Origin: Dyadobacter sp. Leaf189
GTDB lineage: Bacteria; Bacteroidota; Bacteroidia; Cytophagales; Spirosomataceae
Assembly (NCBI RefSeq): GCF_001424405.1
Contig: NZ_LMPS01000007.1
Location: 281,893 to 345,892 of the forward strand
Reading direction: 5' to 3'
DNA: 64,000 nt
In this document: positions 43,994 to 52,657 of the stretch, in pieces
Layout of the letters: each line of letters opens with the position of its first letter
Position numbering within the stretch: position 1 is the first letter of the stretch
Translations under genes and position numbers: made by a program
The notes under the pieces: generated by a model
What the model was told of the DNA's origin: nothing
The model's database searches: none
The model's input: the letters and a program-made list of their open reading frames with translations, nothing else

Positions 43994-45181
43994 ATGGCAA
44001 AAGAGACGTTTGACCGCTCGAAACCCCACGTAAATATCGGTACTATCGGGCACGTTGACCACGGTAAAACCACCCTTACAGCAGCAATTACAACTGTACT
44101 TGCTGACAAAGGTTTCGCACAAAAACGCGATTTCTCATCAATCGACAATGCTCCTGAAGAGAAAGAACGTGGTATCACCATCAATACTTCACACGTAGAA
44201 TACCAGACAGCCAATCGTCACTATGCGCACGTTGACTGCCCAGGTCACGCTGACTATGTGAAGAACATGGTAACTGGTGCTGCTCAGATGGATGGCGCGA
44301 TCATCGTAGTTGCTGCTACTGATGGACCAATGCCACAAACTCGTGAGCACATCCTTCTTGCTCGTCAGGTAGGTGTTCCTCAACTTGTAGTATTCATGAA
44401 CAAAGTGGATATGGTTGATGATCCTGAACTTCTTGAGCTTGTTGAAATGGAAATTCGTGAGCTTTTGAGCTTCTACGAATATGATGGAGACAACATTCCT
44501 GTAATCCAAGGTTCTGCTTTGGGTGGTTTGAATGGTGAGCCGAAATGGGTAAAAACTATCGAAGATCTTATGGATGCTGTTGATAGCTATATTCCAATTC
44601 CTCCACGTATGACAGATCTTCCATTCTTGATGCCTGTTGAAGACGTATTCTCGATCACTGGTCGTGGTACTGTTGCAACTGGTCGTATCGAGCGTGGTGT
44701 GATCAACTCTGGTGATCCTGTTGATATCCTGGGTATGGGTGCAGAAGGTCTTAAATCTACCGTTACTGGTGTTGAGATGTTCCGTAAGATCCTTGACCGT
44801 GGAGAAGCTGGTGACAACGTTGGTCTTCTTCTGCGTGGTATTAACAAAGAAGATATCCGTCGCGGAATGGTAATTTGCAAGCCAGGTTCAGTAAAACCTC
44901 ACGCTGCATTCAAAGGTGAAGTTTACGTTCTTTCGAAAGAAGAAGGTGGTCGTCACACTCCATTCTTCAACAAATATCGCCCTCAGTTTTACTTCCGTAC
45001 CACGGACGTAACAGGTGAAATTACCCTTCCAGCTGGTGTTGAAATGGTTATGCCTGGTGATAACATCACAATTGAAGTTAAGTTGATCAACAAGATCGCT
45101 ATGGAAAAAGGTCTTCGTTTCGCGATTCGTGAAGGTGGACGTACCGTAGGTGCTGGTCAGGTGACTGAAATTCTTGACTAA
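43994..45181 (+). CDS. tuf: Translation elongation factor Tu
   Basis: EF-Tu brings aminoacyl-tRNA to the ribosome with GTP. The 395-residue protein has G1 GHVDHGKT, G2 RGITINTSHVEY, G3 DCPGHADYVKNM, G4 NKVDMVDD and the beta-barrel domains 2 and 3 (MPVEDVFSITGRGTVATGRI, TTDVTGEITLPAGVEMVMPG). Codon use is more uniform than in neighbours, as expected for a highly expressed gene. It lies between tRNA-Thr and tRNA-Trp, the usual place in this phylum. Confidence 0.98.
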   Translation: MAKETFDRSKPHVNIGTIGHVDHGKTTLTAAITTVLADKGFAQKRDFSSIDNAPEEKERGITINTSHVEYQTANRHYAHVDCPGHADYVKNMVTGAAQMDGAIIVVAATDGPMPQTREHILLARQVGVPQLVVFMNKVDMVDDPELLELVEMEIRELLSFYEYDGDNIPVIQGSALGGLNGEPKWVKTIEDLMDAVDSYIPIPPRMTDLPFLMPVEDVFSITGRGTVATGRIERGVINSGDPVDILGMGAEGLKSTVTGVEMFRKILDRGEAGDNVGLLLRGINKEDIRRGMVICKPGSVKPHAAFKGEVYVLSKEEGGRHTPFFNKYRPQFYFRTTDVTGEITLPAGVEMVMPGDNITIEVKLINKIAMEKGLRFAIREGGRTVGAGQVTEILD

Positions 45182-45199
45182 TCAAGAAAGCAATAATAG

Positions 45200-45234
45200 C
45201 AAGTGCATTTCCTTACGGAGTGCACTTGTTTTTT
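45200..45234 (+). terminator. Terminator after tuf
   Basis: CAAGTGCA (45200-45207) pairs with TGCACTTG (45221-45228); a TCC/GGA pair in the loop may extend it; six T follow (45229-45234). Confidence 0.85.
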
Positions 45235-45254
45235 ATAAATAAATCGTATCTTTG
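45226..45254 (+). promoter_or_regulatory. Promoter of tRNA-Trp and the secE-nusG-rpl-rpo run
   Basis: TTG (45226-45228), 18-bp spacer, TATCTTTG (45247-45254) followed by C. The -33 element is the last three bases of the tuf terminator stem, so terminator and promoter overlap. Confidence 0.7.
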
Positions 45255-45282
45255 CAGCCCGAAAGGATGGGTTGAGTGATAA

Positions 45283-45353
45283 ACGGGTGTAGTTCAAGGG
45301 TAGAATAGCGGTCTCCAAAACCGTTGATGGGAGTTCGAATCTCTCCACCCGTG
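45283..45353 (+). tRNA. tRNA-Trp (anticodon CCA)
   Basis: A 71-base tRNA: acceptor ACGGGTG (45283-45289) with CACCCGT (45346-45352), discriminator G, anticodon CCA in CTCCAAA, T-arm GGGAGTTCGAATCTCTC. secE starts 17 bp later, so tRNA and mRNA are probably cut from one transcript. Confidence 0.95.
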
Positions 45354-45370
45354 CATATTTAAAAGGAACA

Positions 45371-45562
45371 ATGGAAAAGTTTACTTCTTTCTTGAAGGCT
45401 TCCTGGGAAGAAATCACCCAGCATGTTACATGGCCTCCTTTCAACGAATTGCAGGCAAATACAACTCTAGTTCTGGTGGGTTCCCTCATTTTTGCTTTGG
45501 TTGTTGGTGTGATGGATTTCGTGTTCGAAAATGCATTAAAACTGTTTTATCAGTCTTTCTGA
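45371..45562 (+). CDS. secE: Preprotein translocase subunit SecE
   Basis: SecE clamps SecY in the protein export channel. The 63-residue single-TM form has the amphipathic N-terminal helix EKFTSFLKASWEEITQHVTW followed by PPFNELQANT and the membrane segment LVLVGSLIFALVVGVMDFVF. The short length is normal outside Proteobacteria of the E. coli type. Confidence 0.94.
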   Translation: MEKFTSFLKASWEEITQHVTWPPFNELQANTTLVLVGSLIFALVVGVMDFVFENALKLFYQSF

Positions 45563-45585
45563 GGCTATTTTAACCCCTAAATGGT

Positions 45586-46140
45586 ATGAGTAGTCTAAAT
45601 TGGTTTGTGTTAAGAGCAGTGTCTGGACAGGAGAAAAAAATCAAGTCCTACATTGAAAATGAAATAACACGGCAGAAATTAACCGAGTTTGTTCCGCAGA
45701 TCCTGATACCTTCTGAGAAGATATATGAGATGCGCAATGGTAAGAAACGTGTCAGAGAAAAGAATTTTTTTCCTGGCTACATCATCATTTCGGCTGACCT
45801 TTCAAAAGGTGAGGTGCTCCACATTATAACAAGTATCCCTGGTGTAATCGGATTTCTGGGAAATGCGGAGGGGAATTCGAAAGTGCCGGTTCCGCTCAGG
45901 CAATCGGAAATTAACAGGATTTTAGGTAAAGTGGATGAGGCGGAGCAGCATGAAGAAGCTCCAAGTATGTCCTTTATCAAAGGAGAAACTGTCAAGGTTG
46001 TTGACGGTCCATTCAGTGGCTTTATCGGACTTGTTGAGGAGGTATTCGATGAGAAGAAAAAACTCAATGTAGTTGTTAAGATATTCGGGCGTAATACACC
46101 CGTGGAACTCAGTTACGCACAAGTAGAAAAGGATAGTTGA
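45586..46140 (+). CDS. nusG: Transcription termination/antitermination protein NusG
   Basis: NusG binds RNA polymerase and couples it to Rho or to the ribosome. The 184-residue protein has the NGN domain (NWFVLRAVSGQEKKIKSYIE at the start, REKNFFPGYIIISADL) and a C-terminal KOW domain (KGETVKVVDGPFSGFIGLVE). It lies 23 bp after secE, in the standard order. Confidence 0.96.
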   Translation: MSSLNWFVLRAVSGQEKKIKSYIENEITRQKLTEFVPQILIPSEKIYEMRNGKKRVREKNFFPGYIIISADLSKGEVLHIITSIPGVIGFLGNAEGNSKVPVPLRQSEINRILGKVDEAEQHEEAPSMSFIKGETVKVVDGPFSGFIGLVEEVFDEKKKLNVVVKIFGRNTPVELSYAQVEKDS

Positions 46141-46213
46141 GAAAGAGCGGGCAGGTAAGCTTCCACTTGCACTAGAACCGTGATTGATCAATGACCCAAC
46201 AAATTCCAAAACA

Positions 46214-46663
46214 ATGGCAAAAGAAATAGGTGGATACGTCAAACTACAGGTAAAAGGTGGCCAAGCCAACCCTTCACCTCCAATCGGTCCTGCATTAGGA
46301 TCGAAGGGTTTGAATATCATGGAGTTTTGCAAGCAATTCAATGGCCGTACCCAGGATAAAATGGGTGTGGTATTGCCGGTAGTTATTACATACTATAAGG
46401 ATAAGTCTTTTGACTTCGTCATTAAGACCCCCCCGGCCGCGATTTTGCTTCTGGAAGCATCAAAGGTGAAGACTGGTTCGGCGCAGCCTAACCGTCTGAA
46501 AGTAGGTTCGGTTTCTTGGGATCAGGTTCGTACAATCGCTGAGACTAAGATGCCAGATTTGAACTGCTTTACAATTGATTCTGCCATGAAGATGATAGCG
46601 GGAACGGCTCGTAGTATGGGTATCACTGTGGCAGGCAAAGCCCCATGGGAAGAAAACAACTAA
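46214..46663 (+). CDS. rplK: 50S ribosomal protein L11
   Basis: L11 forms the GTPase-associated centre with 23S rRNA and L10/L12. The 149-residue product has the N-terminal LQVKGGQANPSPPIGPALGS with its conserved prolines and the C-terminal GTARSMGITVAG. ATG 46214 is followed directly by the conserved AKEIGGYVKL; an in-frame TTG at 46184 is unlikely. In the 73-bp leader GCAGGT (46151-46156) can pair with ACTTGC (46165-46170). The gap to rplA holds a 6-bp hairpin (46663-46682). Confidence 0.97.
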   Translation: MAKEIGGYVKLQVKGGQANPSPPIGPALGSKGLNIMEFCKQFNGRTQDKMGVVLPVVITYYKDKSFDFVIKTPPAAILLLEASKVKTGSAQPNRLKVGSVSWDQVRTIAETKMPDLNCFTIDSAMKMIAGTARSMGITVAGKAPWEENN

Positions 46664-46697
46664 GCGTAGGTTTTAATACGCTAACGAAACAAAGAAC

Positions 46698-47396
46698 ATG
46701 GGAAAACTGACCAAAAAGCAAAAAGAAGCTCTTTCGAAATACGACCCAAATCAAGCTTACTCTCTGGAGCAGGCAGCGGACGTTCTTAAAACGATTTCTT
46801 ATACCAAATTTGATTCATCTGTGGATATCGACGTTCGTTTAGGCGTGGATCCTCGTAAAGCTGATCAAATGGTACGTGGCGTGGTGACATTGCCACACGG
46901 AACCGGAAAAGAGGTGCGTGTTTTGGTACTTTGCACTCCAGATAAGGAGGCAGAAGCGAAAGAAGCAGGAGCAGATTTTGTTGGTCTTGACGAGTATATC
47001 CAAAAGATAGAACAAGGCTGGACTGACATCGACGTAATCATCACTATGCCGAGTGTTATGGCAAAAGTGGGACGTTTAGGTAAAGTATTAGGTCCTCGCG
47101 GATTAATGCCAAACCCTAAATCGGGAACGGTAACCCCTGAAGTAGGCAAAGCTGTTAAAGAAGTAAAAGCAGGTAAGATTGATTTCAAAGTTGATAAAAC
47201 AGGGATCATTCACACCAGCGTAGGAAAAGTTTCTTTCGGAACTGACCAGCTTGCACAAAACGCTCAGGAAGTTATCAACACCTTGGTACGCCTTAAACCA
47301 TCTTCGGCAAAAGGTACTTACGTGAAAAGCATTCACTTGTCTAGTACGATGAGCCCGGGTGTTGTTATTGATAAAAACACGATTCCAGGATTATAA
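46698..47396 (+). CDS. rplA: 50S ribosomal protein L1
   Basis: L1 forms the mobile L1 stalk and in many bacteria represses its own operon by binding the leader mRNA. The 232-residue product has the signatures VDIDVRLGVDPRKADQMVRG, VVTLPHGTGK, IITMPSVMAKVGRLGKVLGP and the C-terminal YVKSIHLSSTMSPG. rplJ starts one base after the stop. Confidence 0.97.
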   Translation: MGKLTKKQKEALSKYDPNQAYSLEQAADVLKTISYTKFDSSVDIDVRLGVDPRKADQMVRGVVTLPHGTGKEVRVLVLCTPDKEAEAKEAGADFVGLDEYIQKIEQGWTDIDVIITMPSVMAKVGRLGKVLGPRGLMPNPKSGTVTPEVGKAVKEVKAGKIDFKVDKTGIIHTSVGKVSFGTDQLAQNAQEVINTLVRLKPSSAKGTYVKSIHLSSTMSPGVVIDKNTIPGL

Positions 47397-47397
47397 T

Positions 47398-47928
47398 ATG
47401 ACAAGGGAAGAGAAAGCAGTAATTATAGACGAGTTAAGTCAAAAATTCGCTAGCACTCCGTACTTCTATATTACAAGCGCGAGTGGAATGTCTGTTAGCG
47501 AGGTTAACCAGCTAAGAGGATTGTGCTTTGAGCGCGGTATTGAGTATCGTGTTGTTAAGAATACATTGATTAGAAAAGCGCTCGAAACGTTAGACACGGA
47601 TTATTCTTCATTCAATGAAGTTTTGAAAGGATTTTCTGGTGTAATGTTTCATCCGGAGTCAGGTAAAGTTCCTGCACAACTGATAAAAGAATTCAAGAAA
47701 AAATCAGGTAGCGACAAGCTTAAGTTTAAAGGAGCTTCTGTGGATACTGCGGTTTTTGTTGGCGAAAGCCAGCTTGACGTTCTGATCTCTCTCAAATCGA
47801 AACAAGAGATGATCGGAGAAGTTATCGGATTGTTGCAATCACCTGCTAAAAATGTTATCGGTGCTCTTTCAAGCGGCGGCAACAAATTGGCTGGTATCCT
47901 CAAAACTTTGTCTGAAAAAGAAGACTAG
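47398..47928 (+). CDS. rplJ: 50S ribosomal protein L10
   Basis: L10 anchors L7/L12 dimers to the ribosome. The 176-residue product shows the N-terminal EKAVIIDELSQKFASTPYFY, VNQLRGLCFERGIEYRVVKN and a C-terminal helical tail (LSSGGNKLAGILKTLSEKED) for L12 binding. ATG 47398 is one base after the rplA stop; the longer in-frame reading lies inside rplA. Confidence 0.96.
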   Translation: MTREEKAVIIDELSQKFASTPYFYITSASGMSVSEVNQLRGLCFERGIEYRVVKNTLIRKALETLDTDYSSFNEVLKGFSGVMFHPESGKVPAQLIKEFKKKSGSDKLKFKGASVDTAVFVGESQLDVLISLKSKQEMIGEVIGLLQSPAKNVIGALSSGGNKLAGILKTLSEKED

Positions 47929-47944
47929 TTAAATAGCCAGGCTT

Positions 47945-47976
47945 AGCTCTCCGGGTCAAGAAAATTGGAGCTTTTT
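47945..47976 (+). other. Small hairpin with T run between rplJ and rplL
   Basis: AGCTCTCC (47945-47952) pairs with GGAGCT (47967-47972) with a 2-base bulge, followed by TTTTT (to 47976). It is too weak for a full terminator; it could mark partial termination or processing in the 86-bp rplJ-rplL gap. Confidence 0.35.
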
Positions 47977-48014
47977 AAATCATCTTATTGTATAATCAAA
48001 AAATCAAAAATAAA

Positions 48015-48401
48015 ATGGCAGATTTGAAAGCTTTCGCAGAACAGCTTGTTAACCTAACGGTTAAAGAAGTGAACGAATTGGCTACAATTCTTAAAGACGA
48101 GTACGGTATTGAGCCTGCAGCTGCTGGTGCAGTTATGGTAGCAGGTCCTGCTGGCGGTGGCGGTGCTGATGCTCCCGCAGTTGAAGAGAAAACTTCTTTT
48201 GACGTTATTCTTAAATCAGCTGGTGCAAGCAAACTGGCTGTTGTGAAATTGGTTAAAGATCTTACTGGTCTTGGACTGAAAGAAGCGAAAGAACTAGTTG
48301 ACGGTGCTCCAAAACCTGTTAAAGAAGGAGTTGCTAAAGACGAAGCAGAAGCTTTGAAAAAACAACTTGAAGAAGCAGGTGCAGAAGTTGAAGTAAAATA
48401 A
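48015..48401 (+). CDS. rplL: 50S ribosomal protein L7/L12
   Basis: L7/L12 recruits translation factors to the ribosome and is present in several copies. The 128-residue product has the N-terminal dimerisation part (FAEQLVNLTVKEVNELATIL), an Ala and Gly rich hinge (about 38-53), and the C-terminal domain with EEKTSFDVILKSAGASKLAV and GLGLKEAKELVDGAPKPVKE. ATG 48015 begins the conserved MADLKAF. Confidence 0.98.
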   Translation: MADLKAFAEQLVNLTVKEVNELATILKDEYGIEPAAAGAVMVAGPAGGGGADAPAVEEKTSFDVILKSAGASKLAVVKLVKDLTGLGLKEAKELVDGAPKPVKEGVAKDEAEALKKQLEEAGAEVEVK

Positions 48402-48713
48402 TTTGCTTTCAACAGCATCCTATAATTACAGGAAACAGGCCTGACAATCGTCAGGTCTTTTCCTATTTTGAGTATATACCAAACGAAAAACTTTTTTTTG
48501 ACGTTTGGTTTAGAGGTAGCAGCTTTTGCTGTGTATACCTCCATCTTCTCCGATAGTCTGCCCGAAACACTTCTTTACTCGTAGAAAAGATAGAAAAGGG
48601 GCCGTTATCTTATTCTCTACGAGGCATTAGATTAGGTTTAAAACTAATTAATACCATGCCCGACACTCAGTTCGACGCACTGGTTTTTCTTCTAACCCAA
48701 ATCAAACATAGCC
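48402..48713 (+). other. Structured spacer between rplL and rpoB
   Basis: This 312-bp gap holds three inverted repeats in a row: a long hairpin 48430-48464 (loop AATC, about 15 bp with one bulge), ACCAAACG/CGTTTGGT (48478-48485 with 48502-48509) around an A-run/T-run core, and 48513-48541 (GAGGTA with TACCTC, inner CAGC with GCTG). No TAnnTTTG promoter is seen. An ORF of 23 codons (48656-48727) begins near the end and overlaps the rpoB start. In E. coli this gap holds an attenuator and an RNase III site, so a similar use is plausible. Confidence 0.5.
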
Positions 48714-51700
48714 TTGGCTACAATTAAAGCAACAACACCTAGAAAGAACTTCTCAAGGATCAATCAGATTATCGATTATCCGGACTTGCTAGGAATCCAG
48801 GTACAATCGTTCCGGGATTTCTTCAGTTTGGATACTTCGGTAGAAGATCGTTCTGGAGAAGGATTGTACAAAGTTTTCGCTGAAAACTTTCCTATTGCGG
48901 ATTCACGCGACAATTTCGTTTTAGAGTTCATTGACTATCTTCTTGAACCACCAAAATACTCTGTTGACGAATCCATTGATCGCGGGCTTACTTATGCAGT
49001 GCCCCTTAAAGCAAAGTTACGTTTGATCTGTAACGATGCTGATCATGAAGAATTCGAAACCATTGAACAGGAGGTTTTCCTAGGAAATATCCCTTACATG
49101 ACCGAAAGAGGTTCATTTGTAATCAATGGTGCTGAGCGCGTTATCGTATCTCAGCTTCACCGTTCGCCAGGGGTGTTCTTCTCTATGAGCAAGCACACAA
49201 ATGGTTCAAAACTATATTCTGCGCGTATTATTCCGTTCAAAGGATCTTGGATTGAATTCTCGACTGACGTGAATAACGTGATGTATGCTTACATCGACCG
49301 TAAGAAGAAGTTCCCGGTTACAACTCTTTTGAGAGCAATTGGATTCGGGTCTGATAAGGACATTCTGGACCTGTTCGGATTGTCTGAAGAAATCAGCGCT
49401 ACTCCTGCAAACCTCAAGAAAGCAGTAGGCCGCCGCTTGGCTGCAAGGGTTCTTCGTACCTGGACAGAGGATTTCGTAGATGAAGATACTGGTGAAGTAG
49501 TTTCCATTCAGCGTAATGAAGTATTGCTGGAACGTGATTCTACTATTTCGGCTGATGATATCGATGTAATCACCGAATCAGGTCAGAAATCAGTTATTCT
49601 TCACAAAGAAGATATGAACGTAGCGGATTATAATATCATTTATAATACCCTGCAAAAAGATAGCTCGAACTCTGACAAAGAGGCAGTTGAGCAAATTTAC
49701 CGCCAATTGCGTAATGCTGAGGCACCGGACGAACAAACTGCTCGCGATGTAATTCAGAGCTTGTTCTTCAGTGACAAACGTTACGACCTTGGTGATGTTG
49801 GCCGTTACAGGATCAACAAAAAACTAGGTTCTGACACAAGTCTTGACGTTCGCGTTCTGACAACAGGTGATATCGTTTCCATCGTGAAGTATCTGATCGG
49901 TTTGATCAATGCAAAAGCGGTTGTCGATGATATTGACCACTTGTCAAACCGTCGTGTACGTACAGTAGGCGAGCAGCTTTATGCTCAGTTTGGTGTAGGT
50001 CTTGCGCGTATGGCGCGTACGATTAAAGAGCGTATGAATGTGCGTGACAATGAAGACTTTAAGCCTGTTGATCTGATCAATGCGCGGACATTGTCTTCTG
50101 TTATCAACTCATTCTTTGGTACAAACCAATTGTCACAGTTCATGGATCAAACGAATCCATTGGCTGAGATTACGCATAAGCGTCGTATGTCGGCACTTGG
50201 ACCTGGTGGTCTTTCCCGTGAAAGAGCCGGTTTCGAGGTTCGTGACGTTCACTACACGCATTACGGTCGTCTGTGTACGATTGAAACTCCGGAAGGACCG
50301 AATATCGGTTTGATCTCTTCACTCTGCGTTTTTGCAAAAGTGAATGGAATGGGCTTCATCGAAACTCCTTACCGCGTTATTGACGGCGCAGGTAAGCTGA
50401 CAGATGAGCTTATCTATATGACTGCCGAGGAAGAAGATTCTAAGTATATCGCACAGGCAAATGCGTCTGTTGATAAAGAAGGAAACTTTACGGTAGAAAA
50501 AATCAAGACACGTTTCGAAGGTGACTTCCCGATGGTAGATCCTTCGCAGGCATCTTACATGGACGTTGCTGCGAACCAGATCGTATCTGTAGCCGCTTCG
50601 CTGATTCCGTTCCTGGAACACGATGATGCAAACCGTGCATTGATGGGATCTAACATGCAGCGGCAGGGTGTTCCATTATTGCGCCCACAAGCGCCTATAG
50701 TTGGAACAGGCCTAGAGAAACGTGTTGCAATGGATTCACGTGCATTGGTTGTTGCAGAAGGCGACGGTGTGATTGAATTTGTTGATGCGAAGAAAATTGT
50801 TGTTAAATACGATAGAACAGATGAAGATCGTCTGGTTAGCTTTATCGAGGACAGCGTTTCGTATGATCTGGTAAAATTCCGTCGTACCAACCAGGATACT
50901 TGCCTTAACCTGCAACCTATGGTTTTGAAAGGCCAGAAAGTGAAGAAAGGTGAGGCGCTTTGCCAGGGTTATGGTACAGAAGGTGGTGAACTTGCATTAG
51001 GCCGCAACCTTTTGGTTGCATTCATGCCTTGGCAGGGATACAACTTTGAGGATGCTATCGTGATTTCTGAGAAAGTTGTTCGCGACGATATCTTTACTTC
51101 TATCCACATTGAAGAATTCGAACTTGAAGTTCGTGACACAAAGCGTGGAGAAGAAGAATTAACAGCTGAAATCCCTAACGTAAGTGAGGAGACTGTTAAA
51201 AATCTGGATGAAAATGGTATCGTTCAGGTTGGTACCGAGGTTAAAGAAGGTGATATCCTGATTGGCAAGATTACTCCAAAAGGAGAATCCGATCCAACTC
51301 CGGAAGAAAAACTACTTCGTGCAATCTTTGGTGATAAGGCTGGTGATGTAAAAGACGCATCTAAGAAAGCGCCGCCATCAATGAAAGGTGTGGTTATAGA
51401 TACCAAACTTTTCTCCCGCCCAACTAAGGAGGAGCGTGCGAAACATAAAGACGAGCTGCGTCTTTTAATGAAGAAGTATAGCCGTGATCTGACTGCATTG
51501 CGCAGCCGCATTATCGACAAGCTTGTTCAATTAACAGATGGCAAAACGACTCAGGGTGTTAAACACAAATTCGGAGATGAGTTGATCAGCAAAGGAATGA
51601 AGTTCAACGTGAGAAATATCTCTGAGAACTTGTTCCCAGCGAATAACCCTTACCGCGATGAGAGCCAGTATGCCGTTCCTGAGGAGGTAAACCTTATTGG

Positions 51701-52580
51701 TGATGTATTAACAGACTCATGGACTGAGGATGCTGATACAAACCGCCAGATTTCTCTTGTTTTGAAAAACTACCTCAATGCAAGAAGTGAAATCATGGGA
51801 CGCTTCAAACGCGATCGTTTTGCGCTTGAAGTCGGTGATGAATTGCCAGCAGGTATCGTGAAACTTGCAAAGGTTTATATCGCTAAAAAACGTAAGCTGA
51901 AAGTTGGAGATAAAATGGCAGGTCGTCACGGTAACAAAGGGGTAGTTGCCCGTATTGTTCGTGATGAGGATATGCCATTCCTTGAAGATGGAACACCGGT
52001 TGATATCGTGTTGAACCCACTTGGGGTACCTTCACGTATGAACATCGGTCAGATTTACGAAACCATTCTTGCCTGGGCAGGTCTGAAACTGGGTCGTCGC
52101 TATGCAACGCCTATTTTCGACGGAGCAACAGAAGCAGAAGTGGCAGCGGAATTGAAAGAAGCAGGGTTACCTGATTGGGGACGTACTTATCTGTACAATG
52201 GTCTTACTGGCGACAAATTCGATCAGCCTGTAACTGTTGGTCTGATGTACATGATGAAACTTGGTCACTTGGTTGATGATAAGATGCACGCCCGTTCTAT
52301 CGGACCGTACTCTTTGATTACACAACAACCATTGGGTGGTAAAGCACAATTCGGAGGTCAGCGTTTTGGAGAGATGGAAGTGTGGGCTTTGGAAGCATTC
52401 GGTGCATCACACATTCTTCAGGAGATCCTTACCGTGAAATCTGATGACGTGGTTGGCCGTGCAAAAGCCTATGAAGCGATCGTGAAAGGTGAGAACCTTC
52501 CAAAACCAAATATTCCGGAGTCATTCAACGTACTTGTTCACGAGCTTCGCGGACTAGCATTGGAGATTACACTGGACTAA
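48714..52580 (+). CDS. rpoB: DNA-directed RNA polymerase subunit beta
   Basis: The beta subunit forms half of the catalytic cleft. The 1288-residue protein has the rifampicin region at about 467-495 (FFGTNQLSQFMDQTNP, ITHKRRMSALGPGG) with the usual drug-contact residues D478, H488 and S493 intact. Other signatures include GYNFEDAIVISE and KVGDKMAGRHGNKGVV. The start is TTG at 48714: the frame is closed by TAA at 48693-48695, there is no ATG in between, and the first internal Met is far downstream. rpoC follows after 77 bp. Confidence 0.97.
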   Translation: MATIKATTPRKNFSRINQIIDYPDLLGIQVQSFRDFFSLDTSVEDRSGEGLYKVFAENFPIADSRDNFVLEFIDYLLEPPKYSVDESIDRGLTYAVPLKAKLRLICNDADHEEFETIEQEVFLGNIPYMTERGSFVINGAERVIVSQLHRSPGVFFSMSKHTNGSKLYSARIIPFKGSWIEFSTDVNNVMYAYIDRKKKFPVTTLLRAIGFGSDKDILDLFGLSEEISATPANLKKAVGRRLAARVLRTWTEDFVDEDTGEVVSIQRNEVLLERDSTISADDIDVITESGQKSVILHKEDMNVADYNIIYNTLQKDSSNSDKEAVEQIYRQLRNAEAPDEQTARDVIQSLFFSDKRYDLGDVGRYRINKKLGSDTSLDVRVLTTGDIVSIVKYLIGLINAKAVVDDIDHLSNRRVRTVGEQLYAQFGVGLARMARTIKERMNVRDNEDFKPVDLINARTLSSVINSFFGTNQLSQFMDQTNPLAEITHKRRMSALGPGGLSRERAGFEVRDVHYTHYGRLCTIETPEGPNIGLISSLCVFAKVNGMGFIETPYRVIDGAGKLTDELIYMTAEEEDSKYIAQANASVDKEGNFTVEKIKTRFEGDFPMVDPSQASYMDVAANQIVSVAASLIPFLEHDDANRALMGSNMQRQGVPLLRPQAPIVGTGLEKRVAMDSRALVVAEGDGVIEFVDAKKIVVKYDRTDEDRLVSFIEDSVSYDLVKFRRTNQDTCLNLQPMVLKGQKVKKGEALCQGYGTEGGELALGRNLLVAFMPWQGYNFEDAIVISEKVVRDDIFTSIHIEEFELEVRDTKRGEEELTAEIPNVSEETVKNLDENGIVQVGTEVKEGDILIGKITPKGESDPTPEEKLLRAIFGDKAGDVKDASKKAPPSMKGVVIDTKLFSRPTKEERAKHKDELRLLMKKYSRDLTALRSRIIDKLVQLTDGKTTQGVKHKFGDELISKGMKFNVRNISENLFPANNPYRDESQYAVPEEVNLIGDVLTDSWTEDADTNRQISLVLKNYLNARSEIMGRFKRDRFALEVGDELPAGIVKLAKVYIAKKRKLKVGDKMAGRHGNKGVVARIVRDEDMPFLEDGTPVDIVLNPLGVPSRMNIGQIYETILAWAGLKLGRRYATPIFDGATEAEVAAELKEAGLPDWGRTYLYNGLTGDKFDQPVTVGLMYMMKLGHLVDDKMHARSIGPYSLITQQPLGGKAQFGGQRFGEMEVWALEAFGASHILQEILTVKSDDVVGRAKAYEAIVKGENLPKPNIPESFNVLVHELRGLALEITLD

Positions 52581-52590
52581 TTTCTAGTCG

Positions 52591-52608
52591 TGGCGCCGAA
52601 AGGCGCCA
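52591..52608 (+). other. GAAA-tetraloop hairpin between rpoB and rpoC
   Basis: TGGCGCC (52591-52597) pairs perfectly with GGCGCCA (52602-52608) across GAAA, a GNRA tetraloop. No T tract follows, so it is not an intrinsic terminator; it may be a processing or stability element in the 77-bp gap. Confidence 0.6.
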
Positions 52609-52657
52609 TTAATGAAATCAGATTAGTTTTCGACTAACAGACAAACGACTTTTTATT

